This document shows positions 1-10,000 of a stretch of DNA of 64,000 nt, in pieces. The DNA is from Patiria pectinifera. Lineage: Eukaryota > Echinodermata > Asteroidea > Valvatida > Asterinidae. Every line of letters begins with the position of its first letter. The stretch's first letter is position 1. The notes under the pieces are model-generated. The model had not been told where the DNA came from, made no database searches, and saw only the letters and a program-made list of their open reading frames with translations. The DNA is taken from the NCBI GenBank assembly GCA_029964075.1, contig CM057141.1, positions 13,330,001 through 13,394,000 on the forward strand, given 5' to 3'. A program made the translations under genes and the position numbers.

Positions 1-802
1 TCTAGTAGGTATGAGTGAAATTAGTGCAAACTTGAACGAGATTCGAGCAACAATACTTCGGGGTTAGTTAGCCACAGCAAACTCTAAATAATTGCACTCA
101 ATTTCCTACAGATTGGACCTAGTTAAATTGTATTTGTGCGTTGGTGTAATCATGTGCAATTATCGAAGAACTCTGTAGGCCTACAAGGACAGCGCTGCGA
201 CTAGTTTCATGTCGCAGACATCGCAAAAGAGGCTTTAAGAGCCTAAGACTAGAGCTATATACCATTGTTATACCATAGAGCAAGGCATCCATGGTTAAAC
301 GTATTAACCCGATCGGGGAATGGGTGGAAACGACTGCTTAATTCTATAAGGCTTCCAAATTTTGGCCTATGAAATAAAACAAAGCATAAAGTGAAAGAAA
401 ACACATCGGCGACATTCGAGCAATCGACGCAGGCACTCCCTTTGATTCCCTAGGGTGAGAACATGCCCCTCTCACGCCTGAGCCTCATTTGACACAGAGA
501 CGCCATGAGCTTTACTCCAAAACGGCCATTTTAAAACTCTCACTGAAATCTGCCTATAAACTGGACTGTAGGCAGTGTAGCGTAACTTTTTACGGAGGGG
601 GGGGGGGGGGGTAAACGGGAGTGAAATGTAGGCTTAAGTACTGACCCCTGTTTGCCCTCTGTAGATAAAGCCGAACCACTTTATGTCATGCATGGATAAG
701 CTTTTTGAATTGTAATGGTAATGGTGGAAACCGTACAGTCTCCTATGCACATCATTGTAATAAGTCAGTGTACATAAACTTACAAGAGTGACAAAAACCA
801 AA
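1..802. other. 5' flank of the P450 gene, no gene seen
   Basis: No coding exon, RNA gene or recognisable transposon was found here. A run of G residues lies at about 597-612. The P450 promoter and 5' untranslated region must lie in or upstream of this stretch, but no convincing TATA box or initiator can be named. Confidence 0.4.
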
Positions 803-1056
803 ATGTATCGGTATCGCATTTCACGCAAGTTTCTGCCGATCAAAAGTTGGTCTGGGCCGACCGTACAGTGGTCTCGCCCCAAGACGGCTCTCGTGGAGGA
901 GACAGCTCACAGTGCGTTTAATAAAGAGGCACCGGAGACGATCCGACCGTTCGAGGAGATTCCTGGACCCAAACTGTGGCCCATCGTAGGATGTTTACCC
1001 AACTACTTAGCTAATGACTTCAAAAGCGAGCAGTACCATAAGATGTGGCAACGCAG
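803..1056 (+). CDS. P450 exon 1 (presequence and proline-rich hinge)
   Basis: ATG at 803; donor GTAGGC at 1057; ends in phase 2. It encodes the basic leader, the segment GPTVQWSRP and the hinge RPFEEIPGPKLWPIVG. The orphan exon at 17239-17534 is its paralogue. Confidence 0.9.
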
Positions 1057-4000
1057 GTAGGCTAAACCGTTTCATGTTGTTGTTTGTGGGTTGCATTTTG
1101 AAGTCAAAATGTCGACAATTTCTTTTAATGTTCTCCTTTGGCGAGAAGCAAAACCATGAATATTAGCGCATACACTCACAACCAAAGGTTCAAGCATTTT
1201 GTGAGAGTCCTTGAGCAGTAAACCACGTCACCTTTTGTAGTATTGTGCATCACACAAAAAAACCCGTTGCATGAATAACCTTTACAGTCATGTCGGGCAT
1301 TAGGCTGTTATACTCTGAGATGAGTTTTGCACGAGTTTTACAAGTTGGACGGTGTTACAGACCTTTCGTACGTAGTTTAGCGGCACTGTTTTATGGGCTG
1401 CCACCTCCAAAGGACATACATTTAAGCCGTGGTTGGCAAAAGATATTGCCAAACACTGCATATTAATACCCGGCCAAAATGGTTGGGACACTTGGAAATA
1501 ACCTTAGCCTTCCACGGTCACCTACTCCCCCGCTCCCCCGGTCAATGTTGTTCTCTCCAGCTGATGGAGCAACACCACGCAATGTGAGACAACATTGACA
1601 GGGGGCCGGGGGGTTGGGGGCCCAGCGAGATTTGGCCAGGATTGAAGCCTCATTCTAGAAACAGGCGTTTTTATAAGGTCCCGTGGTAGCGTATTTTCAA
1701 TAATCCAATGATATATTTGGAAGCATTAATATCTGTTCTTTATTCTTTTGCACGGTTGGCCTAAGGCCGAATAAAAAAAAAAAGTTTCTCGTCCGGGTTT
1801 TTTGAAAAAAAGGAAGAAGCGGGGTTTTTTACTTTTTATTTTTTATTTTTTATTTGTTTCAAGATGGCCGCCATTTAAAAATGTCCTGCAACCGTTGGTG
1901 TTTCCACTGTTCAAAGACACTTTTAAAATGAAAGATAAGTTGGACAAGAGAACTGAACATATTAACAGTGTCATTTAGACTTGTATTGGTCTACAATTTA
2001 TTTTCCGATGAATTTGTGGACTTTTTCGGTGTTTTTTTACTGCATTTTTCAAAAATAAAAAATAATAAAAAAATCCAGGCGGCCTCCAAAAAGGAAGCGG
2101 GCGGGGACGAGAAACGTGTTTTTTTTTTACTTCGCCTAACACAGTTTGCCAAACCGTGGTTGGGAAAAAAGTGCCAGCCATGGGTGTCAAAGAAACGATG
2201 TACATTGTCTTAACATGATATATCAGGGATTATTACATAAGGTGATCAAATATAGATAGAGGTGAAAATATCAGTATGGTTTTGTGTTGATTTAACAAGG
2301 CATGGGTTTAGTCTGTTGTTGAAACCACTATGACGTGGTGGAGGACTTTTCCGAAATGGGCGCTCGTGAGCTTTATCAGCATCTCAAACGGCAAAATTGA
2401 TCATAAGAGTTGTTTTTGGACCACAATCAGATTCGAGGAGTACGGAAAGGAGAGCAAACTAGTGGCGGAGCGAGTGTTGCATCGGCAGTGGGTCAACGTG
2501 TACTCCCCTGCTACCGCCAAACAGGTGTTCGCTCAGGAGGGCGAATACCCCGAGAGGCCTCAGGTGTCACTCTATTACTTGCGGAAGGGGCATCTAGGAC
2601 ACCTGGGAGTCGCACTCGAGTAAGAATTTTGAAAGATGCATTCTTGTGTTTACAATGTACAATGATGGCTCATGGCGACCAGCGAAAAAAAAACCAACAC
2701 GCAAAGCTTTTCAGTCTCTAGTCCCTTCGCCTGGCAAGAGCTTTGCCTTTAGCTTGAAGTTTTTACAAAAAGAAGAACAGTCACCGTTAGCAATCACCAA
2801 TTAATTAATAATCGACATGAAAGGGCCATCCCCTCATCACGAAGTATCACTTGGAATATGTTATTATTTATCACTCGATCCCGACAAAAACATCCTGGTT
2901 TCATGTCCGGACGTCTGAACAGCCCGACGGCCATGCCTCGTCGTCCAGCATTGAGGGGTACATTTTCATCAGTACTATATAGAATGATAATTTTGGAGCT
3001 TATCTGTTCATTCAAAGATTTAACAATAATAATAATAATAATAGCAAACATTTATACCGGCGCGCTTAATACTACGTTTCTAAGCGCTATATGATGCTGT
3101 TGTCCTTGTAGACTATTAGGTGAAACAAGGGCAACCGCACTAAATACAAAGAACAGAATTACAGGTAGAAAACACTAACTGACATGGAGTGTACAAACAT
3201 CAAGTTGCCAAAATACAAAGGAAACTAACAGAAAACAACATAAATTTTGTGTGGACCAAGCAGCAGATTCTCCAATAACTCCACTTTGGCAAAGAGGTCC
3301 CTTAGTGGTCTTAGATCTGACATTACATTTAAAAGCATACCCGTGTTGCAATGAATATAGACATTTTCATTGTTTTTTTATTCAAATACTGGTCATGCAA
3401 ACCCCCTTAATGTTCGCCATTTGCATTAGTTTTTTGAACGAAAAGTGCGAGACTTTGAAACCGTTTTGTTTGGACAAAATTACATCGGTTCAACAACACC
3501 ATGCATGATGTGCCAAGCTCAAAACTGGTTTCCGAAATCGTGTCTCATGTTCATGTCTTATTTTGGTTTGGACTATTTAGTTTAGTTTAGTTGTTCATAT
3601 GTTAACGTTAGTGCGATATACAGGGTGGTGCGAAAAGAAGGAAACCCACTTTTGACGGGAAATGTAACCTAAAATAACTTATTTGAACTGTGTTTTTTGT
3701 TTTTATAATGTAGTGAAGTATAAGTCTTCAACCATACATGGTGAAAAAAACTTTAAACAAATTGCAAGAATAGTCTATAGGCCCTATGCTAATTTGAATA
3801 CAAATCACTAAAATCACTGTTGTCCACGTGCAAGTCTAGTGTGGTATTTTTTTGCCTTCAAACCAAGCTCCGGAGCTCACTCAATCGGATGGAATAAAGC
3901 CGTCCGTGTGCAAATAGGTTTGGCACAATACATTTTTAACTACCATATCTCAGAGACAAAATATGCATTTGCAATCAATTTTCGTCACTTATGTTCAAAG

Positions 4001-7000
4001 AGCAATATTTTAATACCATTAAATTTAATTTTTGAAATGTGCTCAACAAGAAGTGAAAATCTGTATCTGTGTTGGTAAAGCACACCGTGCAGGGGAAACA
4101 TCACACCAACTTAGAGAGAAGACAATGAGAATGAGCAGAAATGACACTACTGTTTTAGAAGTGGGAAGAAAGTCCCAGAAGATATTCTAGGGAAAACCCA
4201 CGGAATCAGGTAGGGACTGAAAAACCCAATCCACATATTGAATCGGTGGAAGGCGAGGAAAGTACCGTTACGCCAACCTGACTCCCCGCTGTAAAAAGTG
4301 GGTCTCCTTTTTTGCACCACCCCGTAACTGCAAGATCTGTTCTCTTCGCAGAAACGGCGAGCGCTGGAAGAAGGGACGTAGTCTGTGGAACCGCAAGGTG
4401 CTCAGGCCCCAGTCAGTTGAGGACTTCATTCCCCGCCTCAATGACGTGGTGGAGGACTTTGTGGAGCACATTCGCCAGTTGGCGGCAGGTGGACCGCGCG
4501 AGGTCAATGGCCAACAGTTGAAGCCCGGGGAGGTTCCAAATCTTCTGACAGAAATCATGAAAGGCGCGCTGGAAAGTGAGTTGAATTTGACAGTCCCAGA
4601 GCTATCCAAACCAATCCAAATGAAATAGGCCTAGACAGGAAAACACGATTCAAATAATTACATCATCAATTTTCTTAACCCTATCTAACCGCCCTGAATC
4701 CTTCAAAATCCTCTTTGCAAAAAGAGGAGGAATTGGAGGATTGAGGTCACATGGCAAAAGTGCGTTACCGATTTCGCAGGATGCACTTTGTCAAGGTCTT
4801 GGGCCGGACCTTGTGTTGTTTTTGATCAGCCATGCATAAATATAGGCCTGGTGGATTATGCTTGAAATCCTCTGTACTGCTCCAGGATGTCACTGGCCAA
4901 GCCTAAACATATTGACAGTCACTGCCGCAGGAGTTTGCAGGATTGAAGCAGTGGTCACCCCTCCACAGACCATATTCGAGAAATAATGGAGGAATTTGCA
5001 GGATTGAGGCTACATCCTATCAAAAAGGCCTAGGGAGTTGGGGTTAAATATATACGAAAGTATTTTTGAAATATCATCACAATAAGTCATCTCATCTCAC
5101 GCTTACAATGTCTTCGATTATTAATTCTCCTCATGTAGTGATGGGAACGATTGCACTGAGTAGGCGTCTTGGAGGGATTCGTCCAGGCGTTGATATCGAC
5201 TTAGACGCACACCGTTTTATGACTGAAAACGCCCTCCTCTGGCCGTATTCGACAAAACTGGACATGTCGGCATTTCAACTCTTCAGGTACTTCCCAAGTA
5301 AGACGTACCAAGCCATGAAGGGACACTGGTTGAACATGTGTGCCATAACAGCCAAACTCATGGAGGAATACAATGACAGCATGACGGTGAGATATCAATT
5401 TGCGCGAACATGTTCAAGTGGCACAAAGACAATGACCCAATCAAACCCAAGTTTTTAATTGCTTGTTTTAAGACATCCTTGTTTGGGACATAGTCCTGCC
5501 ATTAAGTGCCCAGGATTCGCCTAAGGCAGCGCATGTGGAAGGCATTCACACGGCGCTCCTGGCGTGTGTATAGGGTGCCCATGACTCACTATCGTACAGT
5601 AAGGTGCTGAGAACACAGGCCTGGTACACCTTCATTTTTGTGTTGGTGGTCATCAGCAGGGTATTCTCCCATACCCGCTTGGATCGTCGAGCCATCGTTG
5701 ATGCTCCCTTGCCGACGCGTTTGCTCAGTTCAGCGTCGAGGGACAGGTTGTAAGAGATATTACCGTGGAGCAGAGGTAAGTGAAGGCCTCCACCACCTCG
5801 AGGGTGTGATCTCCGATGCTGATGCTGGGGATTTTGCTGACGTCCTGACCTATGATGTTGGTCTTCTTGAGACTGATGGTCAGACCACGGTCTCTGCATG
5901 GAAGTGCGAAGCAATTTAATAAGCCTCTGGAGATCCTCCTCGGAGTGAGATGTAAGAGCAGCATCATCTGCGAACAGCATCTCTCTGATCAGAACACTGT
6001 GTACTTTGGTCTTTGCTCGACGCGAGAGGTTGAACAGTTTCCCGTCACTTGTGTGTAGCACCATCTTCTGGTGACCTGAAGGCGTGTGACTGAAGGCGGG
6101 AGTCTGGTCTCCTGCAATGCAGGGATGTCAATGTTCAGCCTCTTGAGTTCGCGGTTGATGATAGATGTCTTTCTGGTGTTGTCGACCTTGAGTAGGTCAT
6201 CCGACATGCCAGGACGCATGGTCCTGACGTTCCAGCTTGCTAACCGCAAGACTGGCAGTTTTACTGGTTTTTCGGTTTTTTTTGCCTGGTGCAGTGTTTA
6301 CAGACCGCTTGTCGAGTCAATCCTCTAAGCTCCAAGCACCCGATGAAGCAGGCGGACTGTTACCTTACTAGCTGGGGGCTGCCCAGGTTGAGGTGGGCGG
6401 TATAGCTGACCAGTGGAACACGATGATTCCTCCCACCGTCGGAGGCACCCGTAGCGCCCGTGTCCTACGCCAATTGGACTGGGCTTTAAACTCGCAACTG
6501 CTACCAAGAGCAAGAGCTCTGCAAGAGCAGAGCAATACATTTAGCACCAACTTGGCTGCAGGAGTTGCCGGAATGGTGTTGAATCAAGCACCAGACTGCC
6601 TTAGGGGCTCCACTCCGGGTTTCTGTAGGGTTTTACTCCCTAGCCTTTGACTTTCCCAAGGCACTCACAAGGCAGCGAGGCTATTAACCCATAGCTGGGG
6701 TCCGTAACCCAAGACAGGGGCCCATGCCAGGTACTGTCAGCTTGGGCCAGCTGAGCCCTGAACTCGTGTCAGGCAGGGTCGTCTCGCCCTGAAGTAGTGA
6801 CCGCAGCCACTACCCGCTGCCCATATATATTTTGTACACGATCGTAAATTGGGGACCTTCGGGAATTGGGGACCCTATTGTCCTCTATTGTTCAACGTCC
6901 CCTATTGAATGCAGAAACAAACTTACACATACCGGTAATAATGCACACATCGTCCATTTGTATATACGTTTATTACAGTATAATTCGCGTGGCAAACTAA

Positions 7001-10000
7001 TCAAAGTGAACCGAACCTGGCCCACTCACTTGCAAGCGAATAGCTTCGGCTGTCACATGAACAGCATATAATTGTAGATGACACTGCACTTGAAACAACC
7101 TTTAGTTTTCTTGTCAGTGATAAACTACAGTCTGGTATATATTGTCTAATCTTCGTCAAAGGTTACAAATGTCTTAATATATTCAATTTTTTTTTTTTCA
7201 AATCGCCTCTCCCGTAAAGGACACCCTTGAAAGCGATGAATTTACGGGCGACTCTGCCCCCGATGTTTACTCGTATTTCCTGGCCAAGAACACACCAGCC
7301 AAGGAACTTCTGGGCCATATGCAAGATCTACTTCAAGTTAGTATGGACACGGTAAGTGGATGCTGCATAATAGTTTGCCTTTAACCTTAAAAAGGCCCGG
7401 GCGGACCCCCTCGACTTTTCCCGCGATAGCCTTACAAAAAAAAATCCGGCGCTACGCGCCATGAAAACTGCATTTTCCCACGATACACGTCGCGTACAAA
7501 GAGCAGAATTACCATTCGTACATAGAAATAATTAATTAGCCATAATTCCAAAACCCTTTGACCTATAGTCATGAAATTTGTTGGGTATGTTCATTATGAG
7601 TTGCTCTAAGCATGTACCGAGTTTCAAAAATTGTCGTCTCTCGATGTCCGAGATTTTAGGGGGGTCCGCCCCCCGGCTGAGAGATGGTCAAAATAACCCG
7701 GCCCTTTTAGGGTTAATACAGAAGTCAATATTCCTTAGAAGTGGATCAAGGAGGCTTGTATGATCGTGGACAGTTCAAGACACACAATTCGACCTAAACC
7801 GTAGCTGAAACATAAATAAGATTTGAAACTTTGCATGGATATGTAGTGTAAACTAGAGAGGGTTTGCGGTAACACAATGTTGTAGAATCTCTTTTGAGAA
7901 GATGTATGGTTCTGGGAAAAAAGCGGATGGTTGTGAACTCGACGTTCCGATCAGTATGCTCCGATCGGCTTCAGGAGAAAAAACTGAAACATGATATCTG
8001 AAGAACATCGTCAGAGAAGTCGATCATTGCTCGTCATGTTGAATGAACATTTTTGCTAGAAAAATAGTCAGCTTTGGCCATATGGGAGGTGGCTTTTCTT
8101 CAACTAAACAACCTTTTCTTTGTAATAAGCCCACAGAAAAATGCGTTTCACACACGAAAAAAAAAACCCTTTTCCAACAGACCTCGAATTCTACAAACCT
8201 ACTGCTGTACTGCATAGCTAGCAACCCCCGCGTACAGGAGAAACTGTACGAGGAAGTCAGCGAGGTTCTTCAAGGGGGAAGAGTAACAGCCAATAATCTG
8301 AAGGATCTGCGGTACCTGAAATGTTGCGTCAAAGAATCCAGCAGGTTTGTGGGGCCTTATTATTACTTATATTACACTGTAAACATTTGAGTGCATGAGT
8401 ATCATGAATACGAAGAAGAGGAACAAACGCACAATGCACCATGCAAATCCCATGAATGAATAAACTTCACATAGTGGTCGCACGGAATGTTACTTCTTGG
8501 CTTTCAAATAATGATCAGGTCCAGGCCAACGTTTGTGAAATATTGAAACGGAGTTCCCAACAACCATTAGATAACTGGCCCAATAGTGGTCCTATTACTG
8601 CCGGTACAAGCCCGATACCGGTCGGTACTGGGCCAATTACCTAATGTTTGTAGGGTTGTAGTGATCAGTCACAAGTTAAATCCTTAGTAACTCATAAGAC
8701 AAATCACAGGAGAGCAATGACTAAGAAATGCCTTAGACACAGTTCATTCGTGACTGATTTTGAGGACTTGATTACAGCTCTCAATATATGCCAAACTTTT
8801 CGCAGGCGCTGCAATGACACATTTTTCGCTGCTATGGTACAATGAGGGTGGTGCAGTGACACAATTTGCGCTGCATTGACACAGTGAAGGCGCTGTGACC
8901 CAATTTTCGCTGCAATGGCACAATAAGGGCGCTGCAGTTCGCTGCAATGACACAATTTTCGCTGCAATGACAATGAGGGCACTGTGACCCAAGTTTCGCT
9001 GCAATGGCACAATGAGGGCGCTGCAGTTCGCTGCAGTGACAGAATGAGGACGCTGCAATGGCGCAAGTTTCGCTTCAATGACACAATGAGGGCGCTGCAA
9101 TTTTCTTGGTATTTTTGTACAGACTTCATGTTTTTGAGAGCCGTGTAGTTTACTTCGGTCTTGAAATTATAGATCTTGGGAATTCAAACACACGACTAGA
9201 CCACATCTGTGCATCTTAAAATGATTCATGCAAAAAAATGAAACGAACAGGCATTGAAGTCACTGTGTGGACCTGTGAACAAAAGATGTCCACATAGTGC
9301 AGGCAGTGAAGACGTTGTGTGGACTTCCAAAGGTCCACACAAGGTTCCTCCCTCCATGGGCGTCGCGAGGGGGGGGGGCAAGGGGGGGCACTTGCCCCCC
9401 CCCCCCCGGAAAAGCAAAAAAAAAAAAAAAAAAAGGAAGAAAAAAAAAAAAAAAAAAAAAAAAAGAGGCGCGAAGAAAAAGTGGTGTAAATTTAATGAGT
9501 TGGGGGGGGGGGGGGGCAAAATGTCCCTGCCCCCCTCTAAAACTGATAAATCGAGAATGTGTTGAGAAATACAAGCATTTTTTGGCAAATTTTTTTTTTT
9601 GCCCCACTCTAGAAAAAATCCTGGCGACGCCCATGCCTCCCTCTCTGGAAGCCCTTTTAGAGGAATGTTTGGGTTACGGTTATCTGCCGCAAAATGAAGA
9701 GGACACCATGATCGAAAATTCGGGCTGAAAATGTATTCACGGTACGAGAAAAATAAGGTTTTATTCCTCGGGTTTTTCACAACTAGGGGCACGGCCTACA
9801 CTAAAACAAAGGAATGTCTACGTACACTAGGTATGAATAACGTAAACTTGTGAAACCATGTGTCCAAGGTTACATGTTTAAACTAGATAGCAATAATTTA
9901 ACTCAAGCTCCTTTTGTCTATCTTTCCTCTGTGGTAGAATGTTCATGACAATCCCCGGAACATCACGAATTCTGGACCATGATATCGCAATAAATGGCTA

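Noticed and set aside
8704-9129. Minus-strand 141- and 118-codon frames
   Set aside because: Product of the intronic minisatellite; repetitive peptides without domains.
9226-9792. 188-codon frame rich in F, P and K runs
   Set aside because: Translation of homopolymer runs inside a small transposon.
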